From Acanthopleuribacter pedis (GTDB lineage: Bacteria; Acidobacteriota; Holophagae; Acanthopleuribacterales; Acanthopleuribacteraceae): DNA of 64,000 nt. The notes beneath the pieces are model-generated. The model saw nothing but the letters and a program-made list of their open reading frames with translations. It was not told where the DNA came from and made no database searches. The translations under genes and the position numbers were made by a program. The stretch covers positions 310,001 to 374,000 of the forward strand of contig NZ_JAFREP010000001.1 of the NCBI RefSeq assembly GCF_017377855.1, written 5' to 3'. Positions within the stretch are counted from its first letter, which is position 1; the number at the start of each line of letters is the position of its first letter. Below, piece by piece: positions 45,513 through 53,552 of this stretch.

Positions 45513-45953
45513 TTAACCCGAGCCGGTCATATAAAAACGGAACACCGCGGTGAATACGATCCCCACCAAAAACAGGGTGGGCACCTCGTTGAGCAAACGA
45601 CACTGTTTCGAGGTGAGGTACACATCGTCTTTCTCGAAGCGGCGGCGGGTTTTGCCAACGAAACCGGTGTAACCCGCCAGCATCAACAACATCGTCAGTT
45701 TGATGTGCAACCAGGGTTGCTTAAACAAATGCGGCTGCATCGCCAGCATACTGAAACCAAAGACAAAGGTCGCCACCATCCCGGGGACGGTGATGATTTT
45801 GTAGAGCTTGCGCTCCATGGTTTTGAGCATGGTGACGCAGCCGGCGTCGTCCTTGTTTTCCGTGTGGTACACGAACAGGCGGAACATGTAAAACAGACCC
45901 GCGAACCAGGTCACCATCGCGATCAGGTGCAGGGCTTTGAGCGACAAATACAT
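45513..45953 (-). CDS. hemJ: Protoporphyrinogen IX oxidase HemJ
   Basis: 146-residue inner-membrane protein with four helices that oxidises protoporphyrinogen IX to protoporphyrin IX (CopD/UPF0093-like HemJ family). Typical stretches: LKALHLIAMVTWFAGLFYMF with His9, TMERKLYKIITVPGM, and PWLHIKL. Length is usual. It starts 14 nt after hemE with GAGG before the ATG, and ends the haem operon, which supports HemJ over unrelated copper proteins. Confidence 0.92.
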   Translation of the reverse strand: MYLSLKALHLIAMVTWFAGLFYMFRLFVYHTENKDDAGCVTMLKTMERKLYKIITVPGMVATFVFGFSMLAMQPHLFKQPWLHIKLTMLLMLAGYTGFVGKTRRRFEKDDVYLTSKQCRLLNEVPTLFLVGIVFTAVFRFYMTGSG

Positions 45954-45967
45954 GATTGCCTCGGTTG

Positions 45968-46996
45968 CTACAGATCGTCGTGACGGAAGTTTTTCACCGT
46001 TTCCACAAAAGCGGCCACGTTTTCAATCGGCGTTTCCTTGTGAATGCCGTGGCCGAGGTTGGCGATGTACCCGGATTGACCGTGGTTAATCTCCAGCATG
46101 GCTTTGGTGCGGCGAATGACGTAATCCTTGTCGGCAAACAAAATCATCGGATCGAGGTTGCCCTGGACGGCGTAGTCTTCGCCCAGGATGCGGCGCGATT
46201 CGGCCAAGGGCATGGTCCAATCGAGGCCGATCACATCCGCTTCCGAGGTACGCAGGAAGCTGCGGTAGTGGGCCGCGTTTTTGATGAACAAAATGCGCGG
46301 GACACCCAGCATGCTGGTGCGTTCGAGGATCTTTTTAATGTAGGGGAACACGAACTGCAGGTAATCGTAGGCGGAGAGCGCGCCGCCCCAGCTGTCGAAA
46401 ATTTGGATGGCGTTGGCGCCGGCCGCGACCTGTGCTTTGAGGTATTCAATCGTGCTGAGCGTGAAATGTTTCATCAGCGCGCGGAAGGCGACGGGATTGG
46501 CGTACATCCAGCGGCGCACGTATTCAAACGTGGAGCCACCGTGACCTTGAATCGCGTAACAGGCCAGTGTAAAAGGTGCGCCGCAAAAGCCGATCAGGGC
46601 TTTGGACGGGTCCAGCTTGGCGCGGGTCATGCTAATCGCTTCGCCCAGGTAGGTTAAGTCTTTGCTGTAGTCCGGTTCGCCAAGGGCGGCCACGTCGGCC
46701 TCGGTACGGACCGGGTTGTCGATGACCGGGCCTTCGCCTTTGGCGAAACGCAGTTGCAGACCCATCGGCATCAGCGGCAGCAAGATGTCGGCGAAAATGA
46801 TGGCGGCATCCACGTCGAAGCGTCGAATCGGTTGCAGCGTCACCTCGGTGACCACCTCGGGGTTGGCGCACATTTCCAGAAAGGAATATTTGGCGCGGAT
46901 CTCGCGGTACTCGGGTAAATAACGGCCGGCCTGGCGCATAAACCAAATGGGTGGGCGCGGCGTGGGCTTTCGATAACAGGCATCAATAAAAATCAT
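45968..46996 (-). CDS. hemE: Uroporphyrinogen decarboxylase
   Basis: 342-residue cytoplasmic TIM-barrel enzyme that removes four acetate carboxyls from uroporphyrinogen III. The signature RPPIWFMRQAGRYLPEYREI is near the N-terminus, followed by IIFADILLPLMPMG, IGFCGAPFTLACYAIQG and FDSWGGALSAYDY, all in family order. Its start overlaps the hemL stop by four bases (ATGA), so translation is coupled. It is followed by hemJ 14 nt downstream. Confidence 0.96.
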   Translation of the reverse strand: MIFIDACYRKPTPRPPIWFMRQAGRYLPEYREIRAKYSFLEMCANPEVVTEVTLQPIRRFDVDAAIIFADILLPLMPMGLQLRFAKGEGPVIDNPVRTEADVAALGEPDYSKDLTYLGEAISMTRAKLDPSKALIGFCGAPFTLACYAIQGHGGSTFEYVRRWMYANPVAFRALMKHFTLSTIEYLKAQVAAGANAIQIFDSWGGALSAYDYLQFVFPYIKKILERTSMLGVPRILFIKNAAHYRSFLRTSEADVIGLDWTMPLAESRRILGEDYAVQGNLDPMILFADKDYVIRRTKAMLEINHGQSGYIANLGHGIHKETPIENVAAFVETVKNFRHDDL

Positions 46997-48279
46997 GAAA
47001 CGATTCCCTCCTCAACGGCGGCTTTTATCCCGTCCAACAGCATGTCCAGCTCGGTGGTGGTCATGGCGGCGTTCAGGAAACCGACCTCGTAGGACGACGG
47101 CGCCATATAAATGCCGCGGTCCAACATCAAACGATGCAATTTTCCGTAGATCTCGCCGCTTTCGGCGGCAATGGCTTCAGCCGTGCGCGGTGCTTGCGCC
47201 CGTTTGAAGTAGAACCAGAACAGGGAACCCAGGCGAATGAAACCGAGGTCGGCCACATCGGCCAACAGGGCTTCCATGCGCGGGTCCAGATAGGCACCCA
47301 GCTTTTCGATCACGGCGGGTACGTCGGCCTCGTAGTACGCTTTTAAGGTTGCGTACCCCGCGGCCATGGCCACCGGGTTGCCCGACAAGGTGCCGGCCTG
47401 GTAGACCTTCCCGAGTGGGGCGATGTGGTGCATGATCTCGGCGCGACCGCCGTAGGCACCGACCGGCATGCCGCCGCCGATGACCTTGCCCAGGCAGACC
47501 AAGTCCGGTTGGACGCCGTAATGGGCGTAAGCCATGACTTCCGGCATGCGGAACCCGGCAAGCACTTCGTCGAAAATCAGCAAGGCGCCGTATTGATCGC
47601 ACAAGCGGCGCAGGCCCGCGATGTATTCGTGGCTCTGGATGAGCAAACCGTTGTTGGCGGGCACGCCTTCAATGACGACGGCCGCGATTTGCTCGCCGAT
47701 CTCGGCAAACAGTTTTTGCAGGCCCTCAAGGTCGTCAAGTGGCGCAAGCGCGGTGAGTTCGGCAAAGGCGTCCGGGACCCCGGCCGAGGCGGCGGTGCCG
47801 AAAGTGGCCAAGCCGCTGCCCGCGTCGACCAGCAAATAATCCACGTGACCGTGGTAGCAGCCGCGGAATTTCAAAATCTTGTCACGGCCGGTGGTGCCGC
47901 GGGCCAGCCGAATCGCCGACATCACCGCTTCCGTTCCGCTGTTCACAAAACGCATCATTTCGACCGCATCCAGCTTATCGGCAACCAGTTGGGCCAGCGC
48001 GACTTCTTCTTTGACCGGGGTTCCGAAGGTCCAGCCGCGTCCAACCACCTCGGTGATGGCGGCTTGAACCTCGGGATGACGGTGACCCAGGACCAGGGGA
48101 CCCCAGGAACCGCAAAAATCGAGGTACCGGTTGCCGTCGGCGTCGAATAAATAGGTGCCTTCGCCTTTTTCCATGAAAATCGGGGTTCCGCCGACGGAGC
48201 GAAATGCGCGCACGGGTGAGTTTACACCCGCGGGCAGTACTTTAACCGCTTGGTCATAAAGTGTTTGCGAGTTTTTCAT
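46993..48279 (-). CDS. hemL: Glutamate-1-semialdehyde 2,1-aminomutase
   Basis: 428-residue PLP enzyme that turns glutamate-1-semialdehyde into 5-aminolevulinate. PLP-binding features: FVNSGTEAVMSAIRLAR, IFDEVLAGFR and LGKVIGGGMPVGAYGG with the Schiff-base Lys. It opens with PAGVNSPVRAF, diagnostic of GSA aminomutase. AAGGA lies 6 nt before the ATG. With hemA it forms the C5 route to haem. An 85-nt gap separates it from hemD. Confidence 0.96.
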   Translation of the reverse strand: MKNSQTLYDQAVKVLPAGVNSPVRAFRSVGGTPIFMEKGEGTYLFDADGNRYLDFCGSWGPLVLGHRHPEVQAAITEVVGRGWTFGTPVKEEVALAQLVADKLDAVEMMRFVNSGTEAVMSAIRLARGTTGRDKILKFRGCYHGHVDYLLVDAGSGLATFGTAASAGVPDAFAELTALAPLDDLEGLQKLFAEIGEQIAAVVIEGVPANNGLLIQSHEYIAGLRRLCDQYGALLIFDEVLAGFRMPEVMAYAHYGVQPDLVCLGKVIGGGMPVGAYGGRAEIMHHIAPLGKVYQAGTLSGNPVAMAAGYATLKAYYEADVPAVIEKLGAYLDPRMEALLADVADLGFIRLGSLFWFYFKRAQAPRTAEAIAAESGEIYGKLHRLMLDRGIYMAPSSYEVGFLNAAMTTTELDMLLDGIKAAVEEGIVS

Positions 48280-48364
48280 GATCGTCCTTGCGTGACTTTC
48301 GAGAAGTGTGGGAGTTGACGTGTACCGACCGGGTTCGTCGTGAAACGAACGGAAATTTTGCCGT

Positions 48365-49057
48365 TTATTCTCTTGCTTTCAGGGCCAACTGATCTGGAGC
48401 CGGCAACTCTCGGATCAATGCGGCCGTCTCTGGGCGGCTGGGCTGAAAATCAATGGTCCATCCGAGCCGGCGAACCGTTGCTGCTGTTGACGGACCGATA
48501 ACCGCGACTCTGGGTGGGGACGTTTGAAAGGAACTGAAATAATCCAACGCGGTTGTAGGTGCCTGGAAATATACCATGCTGTTTGGGGCAACGGGAGGAA
48601 AAACTTTGGAAAGTTTACGGGTCGCATAAACCTTATATAAAGTGCATTCTCCATCGGGGAAAGCGTCGGGAACGGTCGCTTTGGTTTTGTTGCCGCACAG
48701 GAACAGCAGGCGTGTTGGGCGGGTGCCGATTCGTTGCCGCAAACGGGTGACCAATTCGTCCGCGTTGGCCGGTGGCGCGTCGCGAAACCAACAGTCCGCC
48801 GCCTCGAGTAATGCGTGGGTGGCGGCGCCGACGGCGGCGACCGGCGGCGCGTTGGGCGGCGCGTGGTCGGCGAACCATTTGGCGGCTTGTTTCGAGGTAA
48901 TGACCACCGCCTCGTGGTGTGGCCAATCCGGCGGTTCGCTCGGCGGTTGGAAAACCACCTTGCGAAACGGCAGGTGCCCGACGGTCCAGCCTTTCGCCTG
49001 CAAGGCCTGGCGAACCTCGATTGGGACGGGATCAAGTTGCGTGAAGAGAAATTGCAT
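48365..49057 (-). CDS. hemD: Uroporphyrinogen-III synthase
   Basis: 230-residue cytoplasmic enzyme that closes hydroxymethylbilane with D-ring inversion. The family is weakly conserved; here the two-lobe pattern is seen as VVITSKQAAKWFADH and VAAVGAATHALLEAA in lobe one, and VAVIGPSTAATVRRLGW and FQPSRPETAALIREL in lobe two. The position between hemC and hemL supports the call. AAGGA lies upstream of the ATG at 49057. Confidence 0.9.
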   Translation of the reverse strand: MQFLFTQLDPVPIEVRQALQAKGWTVGHLPFRKVVFQPPSEPPDWPHHEAVVITSKQAAKWFADHAPPNAPPVAAVGAATHALLEAADCWFRDAPPANADELVTRLRQRIGTRPTRLLFLCGNKTKATVPDAFPDGECTLYKVYATRKLSKVFPPVAPNSMVYFQAPTTALDYFSSFQTSPPRVAVIGPSTAATVRRLGWTIDFQPSRPETAALIRELPAPDQLALKARE

Positions 49058-49074
49058 GCTTCACGGTCCTTGGT

Positions 49075-49953
49075 TTAGGTGAGTTTCAGCGCCTCGAGCG
49101 TTTCGTCGACCAAGGTGGTGATGTCCGCGGCGCGGTGTTGGAAACGCAAGGGTTCATCCGAATTCCCGTGGGCGCCGCGGAACACGCGGATTTGAAATGC
49201 GCCGTCCACCGCCTCGATGTACACGCCGAGCGGCATTTGGCAGCCGCCTTCCATGGCGCGGAGCACGCGGCGTTCGCCGTCGCTGGCGGCGGCGCTGGGC
49301 GCGTGGTGAAGGAAATCGAGCGCGCGGGTTTCATTCTCGCGAACCTGCATCGCCAGGGCACCCTGGGCCGGGGCCGGGACCAGTTCGTCCACTGAAAGTG
49401 GGTAGAAATGGAGATCGTCTTGTTGGATGTCGAGACGGTTCAGACCCGCTTGGGCCAGCACGATCACATCGGCGGCGCCGTCGACCATTTTCTGGATGCG
49501 GGTGGGCACGTTGCCGCGGATGGGCACAAACTCAGCCTCGGGCGAGTGAACCTTGAGGCCGGCGACGCGGCGATTGGAGCTGGTGCCGACGGTTAAGCCG
49601 TTGAGGTTAAAGGTGCCGTCGGCGTTTTTACCGAGCGGTTTTTTGCTGACCAGGCAGTCGCGGGCGTCTTCCCGTTCGGGGATGGCGACGATTTTAAGAC
49701 CGGGCGGTGATTGGGTTGGCAGATCTTTGAGGCAGTGAACCGCCAGGTCAACATCGCCGTTGAGCAGGGCGTGTTCGATTTCCGCGGTAAAAAAACCTTT
49801 GCCTTCCATTTTGTCGAAGCGGTCTTTAACCACGTCGCCCTTGGTGCGGATGATGTCGATTTGTGCTTCGTAACCGTTTTCTTTAAGTTGTGCTTGCGTC
49901 CAGTTGGCTTGCCATAGTGCGAGCTTACTGCCGCGGGTGCCGATTTTAATCAT
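49075..49953 (-). CDS. hemC: Hydroxymethylbilane synthase (porphobilinogen deaminase)
   Basis: 292-residue enzyme that polymerises four porphobilinogens into hydroxymethylbilane. Visible residues: the catalytic Asp77 in HCLKDLPT, Arg-rich substrate loop (TSSNRRVAGLK), PAPAQGALA, and the dipyrromethane cofactor Cys238 in MEGGCQMPLG. It starts MIKIGTRGSKLALWQANWTQ. The start overlaps the hemA stop by four bases, so it is coupled to hemA. Confidence 0.96.
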   Translation of the reverse strand: MIKIGTRGSKLALWQANWTQAQLKENGYEAQIDIIRTKGDVVKDRFDKMEGKGFFTAEIEHALLNGDVDLAVHCLKDLPTQSPPGLKIVAIPEREDARDCLVSKKPLGKNADGTFNLNGLTVGTSSNRRVAGLKVHSPEAEFVPIRGNVPTRIQKMVDGAADVIVLAQAGLNRLDIQQDDLHFYPLSVDELVPAPAQGALAMQVRENETRALDFLHHAPSAAASDGERRVLRAMEGGCQMPLGVYIEAVDGAFQIRVFRGAHGNSDEPLRFQHRAADITTLVDETLEALKLT

Positions 49954-51236
49954 GATACCTGCGATTTAAAGAGTGGGGATTTCTCGGCAATCTGGCGGGT
50001 ATAGGCGTCGACCGCCTCGGGGCCCAATTCTTTGGCCACCCCTTTCAGGCCGAGGATCGGGATATTGGTCAACTTCTTGACCAGGACGTTGATCGTGGCT
50101 TGCAATTCTTCGGTCAACTCGTCGCCCAGTTGGGCCTGCTTGCTTTTGAGCAGGTGGTTGAGCGCGCGTTCGCCGGTTTCGCGGAAGTGATTGGAAATGG
50201 CCTTGTTGTAGTTGGCGAGGTCGAGGTCCAACCAAGCCTGCTCCACTTTTTTGAGGCCTTCGACAAACAGCGGTTCGGCCTTGGGGATTTCGGCCTGGCG
50301 GGCGGCGCGGTTGGCGGCCAGGATCTCTTCCATTTGGGCCAAATCGAAGTAGCTGATGCCGGGCAGTGTGTCGGCTTCGACGTCCACGTCGCGGGGCAGG
50401 GCCGCGTCCATCACCAACGCCTCGGGGTTGTGTTTTTCGAACCAGCTTTTGCTGAACAGGGCGTGGGGCGCACCGGTGGCCGTGATCATCACGTCGAAGG
50501 GGACCGGTTCGGCGATGAAATCGCGAAGGGCGATTGCGCTGCCCTCGTATTCTTCGGCCAGTGCCGTGGGCAGGGTTCGGTTCACGAAAATGAGCTCAAA
50601 ATCTTTGGACTTAACGAAGGTGGGCAAAATGCTGGTGATAAAGTGGCCGGCACCCACGAAAACCAAGCGTTTGCTGCTTTTGCCACTTACTTGTTCGCGT
50701 GCTTTGCGGTGGGCCAGTGAACCCATGGACACCACGTTTTTGGTGATGTTGGTTTGGTGGCGAACCTGTTTGGAAACGCGCAGCGCCATGTCGATCAAAA
50801 TGTTCAGGCGTGAACCCAGGTGGCCGTGTTTCTTGGCGCTGCGGGCCTGGTCCTTAATCTGTTTGGTGATTTCGGTTTCGCCGAGCACCATTGAGTCCAA
50901 AGAGCCGGCCACCTTGAACAGGTGTTTGACGGCCTCGGCGTCGCGGTAATGGTAAAAATCGCCGACGGAAAGGGTGTGGTCCATGGAGGTTGCGGCCGCG
51001 TTCAAAAAGGCGGCACAAAAAGCGGTGTCGTCCGCCGTGGCTGCTTCGGGGGCGTAAATGACAAACTCACGACGATTACAGGTTTGCAAAAAGAAGATCT
51101 CTTCGATGGCCAGGGCTTCGCGAATTTCCGTCAAGAATTGGGAAATTTGCGCCGGCTGTTGCCATTGAACCTTGGCAACCCGTTCGAGTTCTGTGCGTTT
51201 GAAACTTGTTCCGATGATGTGTAATGCGTCGTTCAT
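49950..51236 (-). CDS. hemA: Glutamyl-tRNA reductase
   Basis: 428-residue NADPH-dependent enzyme that makes glutamate-1-semialdehyde from Glu-tRNA, the entry to the C5 route. The catalytic Cys53 lies in FFLQTCNRREF; LGETEITKQIKDQ, the Rossmann region (VGAGHFITSIL) and MDAALPRDVD are typical. The ATG at 51236 has GTGGGAG upstream; the GTG three codons earlier is less likely. It leads the operon hemA-hemC-hemD-hemL-hemE-hemJ. Confidence 0.95.
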   Translation of the reverse strand: MNDALHIIGTSFKRTELERVAKVQWQQPAQISQFLTEIREALAIEEIFFLQTCNRREFVIYAPEAATADDTAFCAAFLNAAATSMDHTLSVGDFYHYRDAEAVKHLFKVAGSLDSMVLGETEITKQIKDQARSAKKHGHLGSRLNILIDMALRVSKQVRHQTNITKNVVSMGSLAHRKAREQVSGKSSKRLVFVGAGHFITSILPTFVKSKDFELIFVNRTLPTALAEEYEGSAIALRDFIAEPVPFDVMITATGAPHALFSKSWFEKHNPEALVMDAALPRDVDVEADTLPGISYFDLAQMEEILAANRAARQAEIPKAEPLFVEGLKKVEQAWLDLDLANYNKAISNHFRETGERALNHLLKSKQAQLGDELTEELQATINVLVKKLTNIPILGLKGVAKELGPEAVDAYTRQIAEKSPLFKSQVS

Positions 51237-51533
51237 GGCTCCCACCGTGTTGGGCGCGACTTGGGCCGCGCGATGTTCTTAATCTACACCAGAAGGAGGG
51301 GTGGCGCCGCAAAAGCCGGCGTTAAATCTTGTTGACGTCGTTCACAAAAAGTTCACATCGCGAAACGGTGAGTTAAGTGTCTTGAGGCAATAGATTTAGC
51401 TTGTGTCTTTCAAAAGCTTTGGCGCCGATTTAAATAGGATAAAAACGATACCAATTGTCTTTTGTCCAAATTTGACATTTTTTGCGACTTGATTTTGGTG
51501 TTTATTTGTGGTCTGTTCGGGGTCTAATTGTCG
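51237..51533. other. Intergenic region upstream of hemA
   Basis: About 300 AT-richer bases with no gene. It must hold the hemA promoter (minus strand) and possibly the end of the DUF3187-type gene transcript, but no consensus promoter or clear terminator stands out. Confidence 0.45.
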
Positions 51534-52523
51534 TTAAAAATTGAACTTTTTGGCGATCTGGATGTCGAGGCTGAAATCCACCGCCGGCCCGTCGCCGGTT
51601 AGATCTTCCGCGAAGGAGATTTGCGCCTGCCAATCTTTGCCCCAGTGACGGCGCCAGCCTACCGTGAAATTCACCGAATCATCCTCCAGGTTCTCTAAAC
51701 CCGTGTTTTGAAATGGCGAGCCGCCCCAGTCGAGTTGGGCCAGGAGCGACGACTTTTCGCCCGTGTTGCGCTCCAGCGCGACGGAAAGGAAGGGGAAACC
51801 CCCGTTTTGGACGGCCCGCCAGGCCTCGGGGCGGCCGATGCTCACCCAGGCCGCTTGCAGGTGCAGGTGGTGTTTGCGACCGCGGCGTTGGACCAACAGG
51901 TTGAGGCCCGCGTCTGTTTCACCGCTCGACCAGTTATCGGCGCCCCAGGGCGGTTTGATTTGCAAGCTCGCCGCGACCGTGAGGCGCGGGCCTTTGCGAA
52001 TCTGTTTTTTGAGGGTAATCACCGGATCGCTGAAGCCGCCGACCGGATCGCGGAAATCGATGAGGGCCGGGCCGACGCTGGGCCCTAGGAAAAAGGAATA
52101 GGTGTTGTTGGGTACATCCTCGCGGTTGTCGTTGGGCAGGTTGAGCAGGCCGTGGTATTCCTGTATGAAATGGTCCAAAAAGCCACCGCGGGTTTCGTGG
52201 TAACGCCATTCCGTGCTGATTTCCCAGCCTCTGCCGAAGCCGTAGCCGCGTTCCAGGTGAAAGGTCCACAGCTCAAAATCAATGTTTTGTACAAAACCCT
52301 CGTTGCTCTCGCGCTCGAAGACGTTGGTGTAGGTGTTGCCCAATGAGAACCGCGAGGTGCCCGCGCTCAGGACCGCCGCGGTGTCGACCCGCGGGCTGAG
52401 GAACCGTTGGTAAACCGGGTTGCGTTCGCGGATGTGGAACGGGCCCAGTGGTTCCCCGGCGGGGAGCGGGGTTGGGACGAGCAACAGAAGCGACACTAAG
52501 GCGCACACAATCAGATGGTTCAA
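51534..52523 (-). CDS. Outer-membrane beta-barrel protein, DUF3187 type
   Basis: 329-residue exported protein. A signal peptide (MNHLIVCALVSLLLLVPTPL) is followed by GPFHIRERNPVYQRF and an alternating-residue barrel pattern ending in a C-terminal Phe (IQIAKKFNF), the outer-membrane insertion signal. The early RNPVYQRFLSPRVDTAAVLS resembles the DUF3187 family. Function is unknown. The start is TTG at 52523 with AAGGAT upstream. It is divergent from the methyltransferase gene and separate from the haem operon. Confidence 0.75.
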   Translation of the reverse strand: MNHLIVCALVSLLLLVPTPLPAGEPLGPFHIRERNPVYQRFLSPRVDTAAVLSAGTSRFSLGNTYTNVFERESNEGFVQNIDFELWTFHLERGYGFGRGWEISTEWRYHETRGGFLDHFIQEYHGLLNLPNDNREDVPNNTYSFFLGPSVGPALIDFRDPVGGFSDPVITLKKQIRKGPRLTVAASLQIKPPWGADNWSSGETDAGLNLLVQRRGRKHHLHLQAAWVSIGRPEAWRAVQNGGFPFLSVALERNTGEKSSLLAQLDWGGSPFQNTGLENLEDDSVNFTVGWRRHWGKDWQAQISFAEDLTGDGPAVDFSLDIQIAKKFNF

Positions 52524-52655
52524 GGGGGATCCTTTGTCAGCCCGGGTTCTAGGTTGGGGAAAAGATCATGCTAACACGGGGATCAATTCTCGTTATACTG
52601 TTCAGCCCAATGGACCGGTTTTTGTGGCCGGGACCCCTCGAACGGAGCAGGTACC

Positions 52656-53528
52656 GTGAACAACGCCGAACTCTTATCCTCGTTTCCTATTTATGTGGGG
52701 GACGGCCTAACCCCCTGGCAGCAGGCCGGTATTCTGGCCGAACCCGGCGGCGGCAAAACCCTGGAAGATTTTCGCACCTTGTCGTCGGCCGACCCCATCG
52801 TCCGCGCCCATTATCCCGCGACCGCCGATGCCGACGCGGTGGCTACCAAACGCTGGCAAAAGGCCCAGCGCGCCGAAAGTCAGTTCTGGCGCACCTGGCG
52901 GCAAAACACGCTTTACAAAGACGTGTCGCTTTATGATTTCTGGCTGGAAGTGGTCGAAAAAACCGGCGGTCCGCTTGCGCCGGGTCGCACCCTCGACGTC
53001 GGTTGCGGTCCGGTATCCGTGCTGAATTTTGTGCGCCCCAAGGGCATGCAGCCTTTTGGGTTAGATCCCTTGGCCGAGGTGTATGCCCGCGAGAAGTTGA
53101 TCGAGTGTCGCGACGATGTGCGGCCGATGCCGATTGCCGGTTTGCCCGCGGAACGCATGCCTTTTTTAGATGAATCCCTGGACCAAGTGATTTGCCTGAA
53201 CGTGCTTGACCATGTCAGCGATGCGCCGCGGGTGCTGGCGGAAATCCATCGGGTCCTCAAAAAGGACGGTTACCTGCGCCTGTACGTTCACACCTTTGCT
53301 TCTTGGATCAAACGCTTTTTGTTTTTTGATACGCCCCATACCTACCATTGGGATCATGAAGAATTTAAGGCCTTGGTCGAAGCCGGCGGTTTTAAAATCG
53401 TGCATGAACTGATGGAACCCAAAACCTTCGATCTGCCCGAAACGCTGTTGGGCAAACTGGGGTTTTTCCCCTACTGGGTTGCGACCAAGGTGGCTTATAC
53501 CAGCTACTTTAAGGTGCAACGTGTTTAG
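52656..53528 (+). CDS. SAM-dependent methyltransferase (class I)
   Basis: 290-residue cytoplasmic protein with a Rossmann SAM-binding domain at about 105-225: motif I TLDVGCGPVSVL, then GLDPLA, AERMPFLDESLDQVICLNVL and LAEIHRVLKKDGYLRLYVH. The N-terminal 100 residues are extra and include WRTWRQNTLYKDVSLYDFW. The late FFDTPHTYHWDHEEFKALVE suggests a small-molecule or lipid acceptor, which cannot be named. The start is GTG at 52656 with GGAGCAGGTACC upstream. The helicase gene begins 24 nt downstream, so they may be cotranscribed. Confidence 0.85.
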   Translation: MNNAELLSSFPIYVGDGLTPWQQAGILAEPGGGKTLEDFRTLSSADPIVRAHYPATADADAVATKRWQKAQRAESQFWRTWRQNTLYKDVSLYDFWLEVVEKTGGPLAPGRTLDVGCGPVSVLNFVRPKGMQPFGLDPLAEVYAREKLIECRDDVRPMPIAGLPAERMPFLDESLDQVICLNVLDHVSDAPRVLAEIHRVLKKDGYLRLYVHTFASWIKRFLFFDTPHTYHWDHEEFKALVEAGGFKIVHELMEPKTFDLPETLLGKLGFFPYWVATKVAYTSYFKVQRV

Positions 53529-53552
53529 CCCCGTGGTTGCCGAGGTGTGCCG

